DNA from: Chamaea fasciata
Taxonomy: Eukaryota; Chordata; Aves; Passeriformes; Sylviidae
Length of the DNA: 64,000 bases
Direction: 5' to 3'
NCBI GenBank assembly: GCA_029207755.1
Contig: JARCOQ010000003.1
Coordinates: 42,490,144 to 42,554,143 of the forward strand
The notes below the pieces were generated by a model. The model ran no database searches, had not been told where the DNA came from, and worked only from the letters and a program-made list of their open reading frames with translations. The first letter of the stretch is position 1; each line of letters begins with the position of its first letter. Both the position numbers and the translations under genes were made by a program. Positions 1 to 12,200 of this stretch are shown here, piece after piece.

Positions 1-828
1 TAAAACCAATGCCCTGCGGAAGGAAACAAAAAACTTCAAGAAGCATTAAATCACCAGTCATTCTGTCACACCCCTAACGCTGTTGTTTGTCGTCTTTTGC
101 TCGGGTTCTTCCATCACTTGGGGCCATAGTGTGAGGGCAGTGGGTGGAGGGATGAAGTCCCCACATAGGAGCGGGGCTGGGGAGGGAACAGGACCCAGCC
201 AGAGGAGCCAGGTCTGTGACTCCCTTGGGGTGCAGGCTGCTCGGGGGTGGCTGAGTGTTGCATCACACTGCTGCCGGGGGCTGCCCTGACACTCCGCAGT
301 GTGCCTGTCCCAGGCGGGAAAGGGTTACCTGCAGCCTTTGCTTGCAAAATATTTCTTTTGGCTCAGCCTGCCAAAAAAGTAGCCCTGGCATGCTCCCGAG
401 GAAGGCAAGGCTGGGGCTGAGGGCAGGTGGCGGGTGCAGGTTAAATAAAGAGCTTTCCACTCCACTTATGGGAAACCCACCTGCCGTGGTGTTGTCCCTG
501 GGGGGCTGAGGGCAGCCAGGGCCACTTCCTCACCCTGCCTGACACGCTTGCCCTTGCCAGTGGTCACCCATGAGGAGCTGCCTGCGAAGGGACCACCCCC
601 TCCTCTGCCCCCTTGAACAACTCACCCCCTCCCGGGATCACATCCTGTACCCAGGAACTCCCGAGGAGCCCGAAGGAAAATCCCAGGGGCTTCCCCTTGC
701 CACGGGCGTTTGCCTGCCTGTTTGCTGATGAGGAGGCAGAGCAGAATGGGAGGAGGGAAAGGTGCTCCTGGCCAGTCTCATTTCTCACTTGCTGGGGCGA
801 GGGGGCTCCGGGACCCCCTTTATTTCCA

Positions 829-833
<5 letters not shown>

Positions 834-865
<32 letters not shown>
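834..865. repeat. (CA)n dinucleotide microsatellite
   Basis: An uninterrupted run of about 15 CA units follows the sequence attc. It is an ordinary polymorphic microsatellite. The His-Thr and Cys-Val repeats in overlapping frames are shadows of it. Confidence 0.95.
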
Positions 866-866
<1 letters not shown>

Positions 867-3494
867 CCCCCAGGTGCTCCCTCTGGGAGCTCCACTCCCT
901 CTGGGAGCCATCCTAAAGTCCTACCAGGCTCGGCACATGTTCCTGCATCAGGGCACACGTGCAGAAGCCCTTTGAAGGAAGAGGACTCCTGGGGCACAGG
1001 ACCTTGTCATGAAAGCAGTGCCTGAGTTTCAGGGTGCTCTTTTCCTCTGGGGGACAGCAGTACTAGGGAAAAACAGGCAATTTTCAGATGAACTTCCAGC
1101 CCAGGAAGGTTTTTTGCTTTGCTATGGCTATGCTAATGGCAGATTTGTTTCGGGTTTTGGCTGATTTTACTTGCATTAAAGTGAGCCCCATACATGAGTT
1201 CACTTTTTTTGTTTAGCACTATCCCAAAGCAAAAGCCTGTGGGAGGAGTTGCCCTGGTCCTTCCTTCGTATCTGAGGGCAGAGAGGGCCTCAAGTCAGCC
1301 ATAAGGGCTCTCAGTGGGTGGGGAGGGACTGGAAACTAGTTGCTTCTCAAAAAACAGTTGCTTCTCAAAAAGCCAACAAATTCCTATTACCATTCGTGTA
1401 GGAGTGCATACCCCATCTCTCAGCTCCCTGTTGGGATTTTGGGAGGTGCTTGACATTAAGTCCTCAGTCAGACTTGACCCCTGATCTCAGGTCCAGTTGT
1501 GAATTAGGTAGTGCTATGAGGTGGATTTTAGAACCTGCTTCTGTTATTTAATTAAAAGACTGTTTTAGAAGAACAGATAAAAGTTAGCTTAGAATAGTAG
1601 CCATATGAGTTAAACAGTATTCACACACTCCACTTTTTCACCTGTAATATTCATTTATGGTCCTAAACCCACAATGGAAATAGCTGGTTTTTGAAAAGGG
1701 GAGTGATGCTGAGCCAGCCACTCTCTTCAGCCTGATCAAAATCAAAGGCATCAGGAGATGCTTACTCCTTCAGAATGAAGACCGATATTTCACCAACTTG
1801 TGTTTAGGACCCCTCATGAGCACAGCTGTGGGCAGAGGTGAGTCCTTCAGTAATTTGGGCGTTACACAGGCACTGCCTTGCACCAAGAGGCTGATGCTGC
1901 CATTGGTATATCATTGTCTGCTGTCTCTAACAGTGGAATTTGGTCTCACTCTAACCCACAGCATCAGGTATTCTCAAAAGCCCCAGTGCCAATTTCACCC
2001 AGTTGAAGATAAATGTCCTAAAGGACATTCTTACAGCTGAAAAAAAAAAAAGTCTTGTTTGTTGTTTTTGTTGCTTAATCAGTGAACAGGGGTGCTCTGA
2101 GTCTTAAGCCTATGAAACCAACCTGTTCAGGTTTTAATTTCAAACATAAACACTCATCATTCTGAAACCAGCCTTCTATTTGGGCTTGGGGTTTTCCTTA
2201 CTGTTTTCAGCACCTGAAGACACAGATTGTTTGGAAACAGGTGAGTTGGATTTTCATACGGCTCACAAGCCCCATTGTTGGGAAGGTGTTTTGGAAAATT
2301 TTGCTTGTGCATAGCAGTCTGGGTTTGGTCTTTGTTGTGCAGCTCTCAGTAATTTCATTACCCTCCCTGCACCTCTAACAGTGCTGTTGGCAGCAGGTCT
2401 TTACCTGGACACAAAGAATCCCCAAGACCAGCATCCTCTGTTTTGAGAAAGGCAAAGTGGTAAATGGGGCATCAGAGGAGTAAAAGAGGATAGAAGGAAG
2501 GATGCAGGACTCTGACACATTGTGGGAAGGAAGGTAAACAAGGGGAATGCCTCTTGCCTGCACCAAAAACATCCTCTTGGGCTGCAGCTCACTGCTTGCT
2601 CCACAGCCATCTGGATCCAGGACTGGACCAGTGCTGGACAGCCCTCCATAACTTAAGGCTACATCCAGTGGGCAACACAAGAAGTTGCCATCGGTCCAAG
2701 TATTACCAAGGGGTGGAAAATGTCGGGAGAGGAGGGGTCCTTGAAAGGACAAAAATTATGTGGGGCTGTTTAGATGAGCTTGGGAGGCACAGTCATCACT
2801 GGGTTTTGGTGTAAGCTTCCCCCAGAGCTGTAGATGCCCTCAATGATATAAGGAGCTAAGGGAAAACCTGGGCTCTGAAGGAAAGTCTCGAAGGAGCTTC
2901 TGATCAAAAGAGCAAAGGAAATCCTGGAGAAGATGAGCACACTGGAGGAGTTTCCTAATTTTATTCTGATACAGATATTGCTAAAGTGGAAATTTGCATT
3001 TGCACAGAGAGCAGAATGTGGCCCAGGATGGGCTAACCTCCCACAAAGGTTATGGTTTTGTGCAAAGGGAACTGGCACCCCAACATTCTTCACCCCTCAG
3101 GTTCCAAAACTGCCAAAACAAAAAGCTCTGTGACCCACTGAATTTACTGGGCTTGGCATTGCTGAGAGGACCCGAACACTCCCTCAGACCTGACATCAGT
3201 GCAGCCCCACTCTGTACTCTGTTGACTGTGTGTCTCCAATGGACATTTGGCCAGTAATATTTATTCAATAAGTTTTACTAAAAGGACAAAATAGAGGCCC
3301 CTTGAAATTTTTCATCATTTTTCACAGGAAACTCAGCAAAAAATTCTGTGGCAATCTTTATTTCTGAAAGTAAGGTGTTAAAATGAAGAACTTCAAAGAT
3401 TCAAGCAACTTTATTTTATAGGAAAATTTTGTGCTGCTTCTATTTCATTAATCCACAGGAAAAAAATTGAATGGAATATTCCTTGTCAGGGTTT

Positions 3495-3518
3495 ATTTGT
3501 TTATTTATTTATTTTTGA
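3495..3518. repeat. (TTTA)n-like low-complexity tract
   Basis: Interrupted tetranucleotide repeats of the form tttatttgtttatttattta. No gene context was seen. Confidence 0.8.
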
Positions 3519-6500
3519 ACCAAACAGGCATTTTTCTTAAAAAACAAACAAACAAAATATCCCCCAAACAGCAACGAAAACTTTTAGAGCTATGCCTTTG
3601 TATAGATTTTAGATTTTCATGGTTCATCTCCCAGGGCTGGAAAATAGAGTCCCCAAGGGTGACTGTAACCTATTGACCAGTCAGTGGATAAGTGCTGGCA
3701 GTGCTGGTGTGCAGGGCTCCCACGTGGGACAGATGCCAGTCAGCGTGGGCTGCTTTAGCAACGGGACCATTCAAAATATTCCCCAGCCTTGCACACTTTC
3801 CTGGGAATTGCTGGGAGCTTTGGGGATCCTCTTCAGACCCTCAAGGCCAGAACATATTTTGGAGGGACCAAAAGGTTCTGGCTGCAGGCTTTGGGAAGTA
3901 GTTTTATTTGCAGCTTGCAGAGACTTGGTTTTTCATTTGTCTGAGATCTGAAAAATAAAGCAGCTGCTGATTGCTGCGCAACAGGGAAAGCTGGAGCGTT
4001 GCTGGCTCCCACTAGGGCTGTGTGCTGTGTGTGATGGGGATGAGCAGATGTTGGTGAAATCTTTCATTTCCCCACTTGTCTCCTCCTTCCCCCCTCCAGG
4101 GCACCCTGTCAACCTTGAAACTATACTGCCCTGTGCAGTGCTGGGGCCAGCAGTGTGCAAACCCCTGGACTGTGGGGACTCCGGGCAGCTCATCCTCTGT
4201 GCCTGCAGGGACCACAGCCAAACCTCGTCTTGTCTCGGCTGCTCAAGGCCACGCTCTGAAAATAAAGCTGCAGCTTGGAGGCAGTTCTGGCTGTTGATGT
4301 TCAGGGAGTGCCACAGGCAGCCCGGGAATGAGCCTCTATGTAACCCCACCTCAGGGAGCTGCATATATATAGATCCCTGGAAGCAGTTTTCTTCCTTGGC
4401 ACATCACTCCCACCATAACTCGCTCCAAACAAACACTCCCTGCTCCCCTGTGCCCTCACTGCTTGGCTTCCAGCAGCTTCTCTCTCTTCCAGGGTAAACA
4501 AGGCTCTAAAGTTGAGAAATCTACTGCCGGAGGGAGGAGAGAAAAGGGGGAAGATCGCCTTGTAAGAAGATTCTCACACGTGCTCAGAGATGGGCAGCCC
4601 AAAGTCAGTATCAGCAGGCATCAGCCCTTGAGCCTGGCTCACAAAGGTACAAGGACCTGGGCTGTATTTGCAGTGGCAGTCACGTTTTGTCACACTTCTG
4701 CTAGGTTGTCCTCTCTCCAAAGCAGAGAGAGGCTTCAGGTACAGGTGTGTAAGGAGATCTCTGTTCGGATGTAGCTCTGCTCTTTCCCCAGGGGAAGAGC
4801 TGCCCTGGTGCCTGGTGCATGCAGGCAGGAATATGGGTTCTCCTAGGGCAGATTGATGGTGGTCACAGGAGAGTCACCCCTCATCTCACACCACTGGTTC
4901 CTCAAACCACCTGCACATAGACATCATCTAATCTACTTGAGTGCAAAATAAAGTTACACTGCCGTTTATGGTGGCCGGGGTGCTGCCTTGGGAAGGTCAG
5001 CGCTGGGAGGGGGACAGCCAGAGAGAGGAGGAAGGTCTGGAGGCTGGAGCAATACAGGACCCATAGCACTGCTGAGGGAGGAGACAGTAACAGAGCAGTC
5101 CTGCCCTGCCCAAAGCTCCCTGTGCCTGCAGGGAGAAGGCTGACTGCAGAGGGAAGGACGGGACCATGCAAGCGGGAGGTGATCTGAAGCAGACCAACAC
5201 AAAAGAAGCCCGAGAGGTTTCCCAGGGCAACTGTATCTGCTTCTGTAAAGCTTTTTAATTCCCTTTAGCAGCAATAATCACAAAAAATAGTTACAATAAC
5301 AGAGGCATAAGAGTCTAAATTGGTTTGAGTTTGCTAGCATTGAACAATGGGCTGCCCGCCTGCAGAGCTCGACCAAAGGGCACCGTGGGGAGCTCTGCCT
5401 GTCCTGCACTACATTCTGCCCTGAAAATTAGGAGGTCCAGGAGGTAAAGCTGCCTACTTTCTTGCCACATGTTTTTTGGAGTGGTGCAGGGGGACTTAGG
5501 CACTTTTCCAAAGACAGGGTATTTTCTCTTTAAGGATTTCTTGTCCTGGAACCCTTATCCTCAACATTAGAAAAATTTAAAAAAAAAAATAAAAATCAAC
5601 GAAGAGCTACCAGAAATTCCTTTTCCCAATAATTCAGAAGTAGTGATGGTGTTATTCCAACTTAATCCCAGCAGCACTGCAGCAGGTGACTGGCCATGTT
5701 TCTGTGGCTGCAGGAACCAAGCCGTTCACATTGGAAAGTTGGTTTTCTTTCTCCTTTCTTCTTTCCATACCAAGCATGTATGTTTGGATCACAGTTTTCC
5801 TCTGTGACCGTGAGCATGTCAACATTCATAGTTTTGTTTATTGCCAGCAAAGTGGCTATTCTATTTTCCATCTCAAAGGAAGATAAAGAGGAATAGCTAA
5901 TGCTCATGAAGGGTTTCGAGATGTTGTCATAGAAGGTGTTTGGGGAATGTGAAATGCTTGTGATCCTAAATTTAGCTCTGAAAGTCATGCAGCCCAGTTT
6001 CCTGGCACAAATACCAGAGAAAGTCTTGAAATCTGAACATTTTCCAATTGCAGCCAGAAGCTGGTGGCTGCAGTAGCCGCAGGAGGCTCTGGGGCTCTCT
6101 GGCTGTGCCTCCTGCAAGTCTTTGACTTGCTGAGAGCCCAGACCTCCGAGTCCCTCCCAAGCTGTTCCCACCAGCAACCCAAAACACCAGCACTTTCTGT
6201 CCTTGGTCTGGGTGTAATGCCTCTATATTGGGCCTCCAAGAGCCCTTGGTGATAAGACTGCTCTTCAAACCTAATAGAAGTGGCAAATTTAGGAGAATTA
6301 CAGTGTTCAAACCAGTCTACTCAGGGAGAATATGCCAAATCTTTCTTGGAATAAATCTTTTAGGAGAAACATGGTGATTGATTTTATACCTGAGATTTAT
6401 TCCCTCTTTCCTCAGTTTTTGTTAGTCCACTGAAGACAGCCCATCCTGGCCAAGACTGCATGGTCAAGGTGCTATGAATTCCTCTGTTCACATTTGATGA

Positions 6501-8931
6501 GTTAAATGCCAGACAGGTTAATAAAGAAGATTGGTTCTGCTTAGACAGCAAAATATGGTATTAAGTGGAACTTGGAGCTGAATTTCGAAGTCAAATTACA
6601 AAGGGTGTAATTTAAACCAATTTAATCCTTGAGGTATGTGGAGGAGCAATTGTTTGACAGAAAGGTGTTGTAACTCCTGTCACAAAACCTTGATCAGCAT
6701 CCAGAAACCAGGTGTAGCCCTGCCCAAACTGGAGGTGCTTGGTTTCTTCACCAGTTGCAGCTTCCTGTGGCAAAGGCTGCAGCAGGACTGCAGGCAGCCC
6801 AGGGAGTGCACCTGCTGAATGTGCATCACCGTTTAAAAATAAAAAAGGGGAGAGAAAAGAATAACATGGAAAATATTGCAAGGTCAGCAGGAGAAGGGCT
6901 CATGCCTGGGCAGGGGGGTTTGGGCAAGGACAGGACAAATACTGGGATGGAGGCATAGCCACGTAAAGAGGAGGTGTCTGGGATGTTCTCCAGCACAGAA
7001 GTAATAGAGAAGGCTCTGGGGTGCTGTAGTGGCATTACACTTAGTATTCATTTCTACTATTTGTGCATGCTGGTTTGGCTCCATTTCAGCATTGCAGCCA
7101 AGTTTCAGCCCATGTACCCAGTCTCAGACGCCCTCTGCTGCAATGCAAACATGCTGGAGTTGATTCAGCCCCACTGAAACTGAGGGGGGACCAGCAGATT
7201 CAGTTAATTTTTAAGTGCTTGGATGATCAGGTCCCAGATTAGGTGAAAAAGCCATAGCAATAAAAGTAATCACAAGAGGAAGCAGAAAGGAGAAAGAAGG
7301 AATAACTAATTTTGCTACTGTAGGTCCAGAACCTGGAACGTACAAAATGTATGCATTGAATTAGTTGCAAGTTCTATAGAGATTTTGTTGCTCATTTCAC
7401 AATTCACATATATTTTTCTCCATATTCTGTGGAAGAATCTGTCTGAATTAAGGATCAGTTGAGCAAATGAGGGTATACAAGAAAGCTGAAGAGCAGTAAG
7501 ACCCAAGTCTGGGCCACAGGTATTCTGTAGAAGTTGTCGTTTTGATGAACAAGATACATGGGTGGGAAAAAAAGGCATTAAAAGAGAAAATGTTTTATGA
7601 CGTAATCCTTATGCCACTGACTTTGTGCTGGGAAAGAGTGCTTGAGCTGCAGTGCTGGAAGCAATGGCAGGCTCAAGCTCCAAGGAGGTATTTTCCTTTC
7701 TGAATCTGGTTTATCTCTGACCAGCACAACAGTAAGTGTCTTTGGAAGAGTTTTGGAGCAAGTAACATAAATACACTGACTGCCTATGGGAAGGGTGTTT
7801 TTACTTGGTAGGTGTAACTGTAAGGAGGGCTTGGTATTGCTAAATGAATACTTCAAGCAAATGTCTGATAAGTTCTTCACTGGCATTTTGGCTTGTGAGT
7901 CATGTTGCACAGTCCCCAGCCATGCCCCTCTCTATTTATAAAGTCATGCCTTGCTATATCTGACTAAAGGCTAAATAAGCCTTTCAAGTTGTGGAGGGGA
8001 TTCTAGTGGCACAGTGTGGGAACCAGGGAATAATTTGGAGGAGTACGGGAAGTTAGAAAGGACATGACAAAATCACTGCATGCTGACTGCCCTCTGAAGA
8101 TCAGATTAAATGTGCTGCTAGGCTCTTCCACCATGAAAACGCCCAGGAGACAAGGGTGGATGGCTTCAGTCTGCTGGACACAAGGTGGAGAATGAAGTGT
8201 AGAGTGAAGGTTTGTCTGAGCCAAGCCCCTGCAGGTGTTCCAGGATGTGTGGAGGAGCAGGGGGAGGTTACTCCAGGGAAGCATGACAACAAACCCAACC
8301 GCCAGTGGCTTACTCCTTGTGCACAGTGCCTGCAGGGAGGCTGGGGAGCTGCTGGAGCTGCTCCCTGCTGCAGCTGTGGAGTGGAGCCTCAGTAGGGGTC
8401 CCTGCCGGCATCTGCCCTGGTTCCTGCCACACAGGGGAGCCCTTTCCGGGTCACTGCCCCCTGGCTGGCTCTGGCTGGGGGGTGTCTCGGTGCTGACAGG
8501 GCTCAGATGTGCGGGACAGGAGGGACAGATCTCCAGGGCTGCATCCTCCTCCCCAGGGCTCTGGCTGGAGCTGCAATAAAGCGTGTTTCCAATTGCTGAT
8601 AACACAGTGGTAATCAAGCAGGTGCAGAAGGGGGGAGATGAGGCAAAAGGACATGAGGAATGCAGTGGAAATTGTACTGGGAAGCACATCAGGGGCACTA
8701 CTAAAGGCAGAAAGAAAAGTCCTGACCTGTTTGGTCCATCTCCTCTTCACAGACAACAGGCAAGGAGGAACAAACTCATTCAAATTGCTTTTAAAGAGTG
8801 GTTTGGGTGAATGATGATCTTATTTTTTCCCTGTCGGTCATTTTTCTATGGTGGACATCTGCAAATAACTGGGCAAATGAGAGATGAGGGCTGAATGTGG
8901 GACACATATACGTCCTGAGTCTGCCTTCACA

Positions 8932-9290
8932 GAAGCAGGGCCCCATCACATGTAATGGTTACCTGGGGAGACAAAGGCCATCACTGCCAACATTCCCCCA
9001 TTCCTCCTTCTTCCTCCCACTTTATATAATGACATGATGTTATATGGTCTGGACCATCCCTTTGGTCAGTTTGGGTCACCTGTCCTGGATGTGTCTCCTC
9101 CCAGACTCCCATTCTCCCCCAGCTTCCTCACCAGAGCGGCAACAGAAACAGCAGAAAAGGCCTTGGCTCTCTGTAAGTCCTGCTCAGCAATAACGAAAAC
9201 ATCTTGATATTATTAGCCCTGTGTTCTGCACAAATCCAAAACAGCCCCAAACTGTGAAGAAAATTAACTCTACCTCAGCCAAAACTAGCA
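8932..9290 (-). mobile_element. Partial avian ERV LTR (copy A)
   Basis: Read on the minus strand, this begins with the TG-type LTR terminus and the text I recognise from avian ERV LTRs: a Trp-rich-looking ggct/gttaatttt block, then gcacagaacacagggc-like text. It continues to a TATATAAAG promoter box (plus-strand 9020-9028) and the motif aaagggatggtccagacc. It has the same subfamily text as copy D at 61552-62150 (ggatttgtgc, ttgctgagca). The far end, around plus-strand 8932, is missing, so the copy is a partial solo LTR without internal viral genes. I would place it in the ERVL-like class from the overall text, but the family name was not checked. No protein is encoded. Confidence 0.8.
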
Positions 9291-12200
9291 CTTTGGAAAG
9301 CAGATTGGTGGGGTTCCAGCATCCCGTTTCTGAGATTTTAGTGACTGAAAGAACTGGTTTCATTCCTGCTCAACTTTCTCTGTACAGGAACTAACTGCTT
9401 TCTGCTGGACATGGTTTGTCTCTGAAGGACTTCACAGGAAGCCAGGTTCTTTCCTGTCCAGCTCAGCAAGGCAGTACTGCCATAGTGTTCACTCACCTAT
9501 CCTGAGTGCCTTCCTCCAGAGAGGTTTGGGAGTAGACAACAGGTCTGAGCACCACAGGGACGGCATTTGGAAGCAGTCACATAGGGCTATATAACTACAA
9601 ATGAATGAGTGTTTCACTCGTTTGAAGTAGACGAATATGTTTCTCTGGTCTTGCAGGGCATGGGGACCAGGACTGTGGCATTGACAAGGATGCCCACATA
9701 GCTGTGGGAGTGCCAGGAGCACAGGCCAGAGTCCCAAACTCCCAGTCTCCTCTCTGAGGAGTAAAGTCAGCCACCTCACCAGCCACTGCTAGCAAAATGC
9801 CCTGCTCAGTAAGCTTCACCTATGGACTTGGCTCAGTGGAGATTTTTTAGTTCTGTATCCCCCAAGTTTCCTCACAGTGCCCTTCATCTCTGACCCAGGA
9901 CAAGTGGGGCAGCAGGTGAATGTCAGTGCTGGGGCAGGATCTGACAAGCTCCGCAACCAGCTCCTTTTCTGCTCCAGAAACAGCCCTCTACACCACCCTT
10001 GGCCCCTTTCAGTGACAAAATCAGCACATAATTTTCCAGAAGCAGCCTGGCTAAAGCTCACAGTGGTGTTCTATGGATATGGATGGCTCATTTCCTGTGG
10101 GGCGGCAGGGACAAGGGGATTAGGGCACCACGGTGGATTTTTGCAGGGAGAAGTCTGGCTCACAGGAGGATCAGGCTGGATTCCCACCAGCAGGCTGGGG
10201 AGATGAAAGCCAGCCTGACACCACTCTCCAGAGCCAAGAGGTTCCCCATGCTGAGTGGATAATTCATTATAAACAATATATGCAGATGTCAGCATTCTCC
10301 AGGGGAGCAGCTCACAAGTGGTGCACAGGTTCTTTTCAAGAGCATCCATTTGTCAAAACCACTCTCAAGATAATTTCTGGTGCCTCAGAGGGATGCTGTG
10401 TTTCAAGCTGGGGCTTCTCCCACTGGGCACAGGTTTTGCTTGCTCCCCATCCTCTGAGGACCAAAATCTGAGTGTCAAGCCATGTGACAGCAGAACTGAG
10501 GTACCCTTCTTGTAGGGATGCTGCAGGATCCATAGCTGCTTTTTGATTACAGCTGGCCTTTTTGGTAACTGTCCTTGTGAGGAGGCTGCTTTACTGGAGT
10601 GGATTAGCATGGAGAGCCCTAGAGGGGACAAACATGTGCCTGGAGACAAATGTATTAAAATTTCAATCCGGAGAGACCTGGGAAAATGGCTGTAGTGTTT
10701 GCTTTGTATTTGAAATCAGTACTGCGTTTGCTGGACACCTGGATTTCCTCCAGGGAAGTGATGAGGAGACCCTTAAGACACGATGGGTGGTTTTCCAAAA
10801 TGCTGTGTGACGGGAGGGGCTGCTGATACACACCCTGCTCCCCGCCAGGGCAGGCCGGTGCTTCAACTACACAACTGGAGGGGGCTTGGGCTGCCGGGTG
10901 TGTGTTGCCTGCTGGCCATGCAGCAGGCGCCGGGGGGGTGCAGGACAGTGCCAGACCACAGGCCAGGAGGGCTGACATCCAGATCGGGTGGCTTTGCAGC
11001 GGTGGTGACAGAAGGGCTGAGCCCCTGCCGCAGGGCTGTCCTGCCGCCCGCAGCCACCAGCGGGTCACCGGCATGGGCCTCACCCTTCCCAGGTGTCTTG
11101 CTTTTCCTTGCCTTGCAGCAGCATTTCTTTCAGGTCCCTCCCACAGGCAGAGCCAGGGGGATGCCGAGGTTATTTACGCAGACCCAGAAAGTCCTTTTCC
11201 AAAAAAGAAAACTGCAAAGCTCACCAGCTTTGGTAGCGGTTGGTAGATCTTAGCACGTATGAGTGTGCTCAGGCTGCTGGCCGGGGTTGCTACCAAGGCA
11301 AAGGAAGGGGCACGATAAGACTTTAATCTCCCTCCTCACTGGGGGATAAACGAACCCTGACTGCGGTGGCATTTCCCAGCCCGGTAGCCAAAAGGATGAT
11401 CACACGCCTCTCTCTTGCTGCCGAGAGCTGCTCTCAGGGGGTTTGCACATCTGCAGACTCCAAGGGGTTAAAAATAGATCCCACCCCGCTGATGGCACAT
11501 TTTATGTCCATTTAAAGGTGTGCCATGCATTTCCATCCCAACAGTCCCCTGTGAGACCTGAACAAATGCCTTCATGGTGCTGACATTTAGTTCAAGGTTC
11601 TTTCTCTTTCTTAAGCCCGCGGCTGCCCGGGCTGGCTCCCCACTTTGAGCGCTATTTCGGGGGGCTGCGTTTGCCCCCGGCTGCCCTGCTCTGAATGAGC
11701 AACTGCAGTGTGACTGCTGGCATGTCTGTGGTGCTCCCGCCGCCGTCCTGCCCCGACACACAGCCAGCAGATAATGGGTTTATATTTCTGAGCAAATCAG
11801 GGAGCTGCTCTCTAAACGAATATATTTTTTTTTTTCTAAGCCAGAGAATACCTGTTAGCAAAGCACCATCCATTCTGCTACTTGCTCGGGTTGGCCGTGT
11901 GGGATGGTTGTGCTGCCTTTTGGGGTGGACATCCCAGCAGGGTATCCCACCTGGTACACGTGTTCCTCCAAGCGTTCTCCACGTGTGCTACAGCAAACAT
12001 CTGGGGCAGGAGATCTGTGCTCCAGCCACCCCAGCACGTGTGAGCCCCAGCCCTGGCCCGAGCCCCCTCCCTGGCCCCTTTGGAGCTGCAGGGCTCGGCT
12101 CCCGCAGTGCTGCCACCTCCCCACCGCCGGTGGCAAGGCTCGGACCTGTGTACCGGGCATGCTGGTAAGGTCCGTTCCTGGTCAGCACTACAGGTCGGGG

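Larger units (their letters stand above)
1..8931. other. Left intergenic flank, no gene recognised
   Basis: I read both strands for exon-like blocks with flanking splice sites and found none I could support. Open frames here are short, overlap on several frames and lack a recognisable domain. They fit moderately GC-rich DNA with few stops. The stretch holds a CA microsatellite (834-865), a short duplication of a 15-mer (gttgcttctcaaaaa) near 1339-1372, and TTTA-rich low complexity around 3495-3518. By synteny with mammals it should lie between CCSAP and the ACTA1 side of the block. An untranslated or lncRNA exon cannot be excluded by reading alone. Confidence 0.6.

Noticed and set aside
613..975. 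Open frames of 68-120 codons across the CA repeat
   Set aside because: The His-Thr and Cys-Val repeats are translations of the microsatellite; there is no other support.
4366..4374. TATA-like catatatata as a promoter of an unknown gene
   Set aside because: No CpG enrichment, initiator or exon downstream with coding potential, so a chance AT run.
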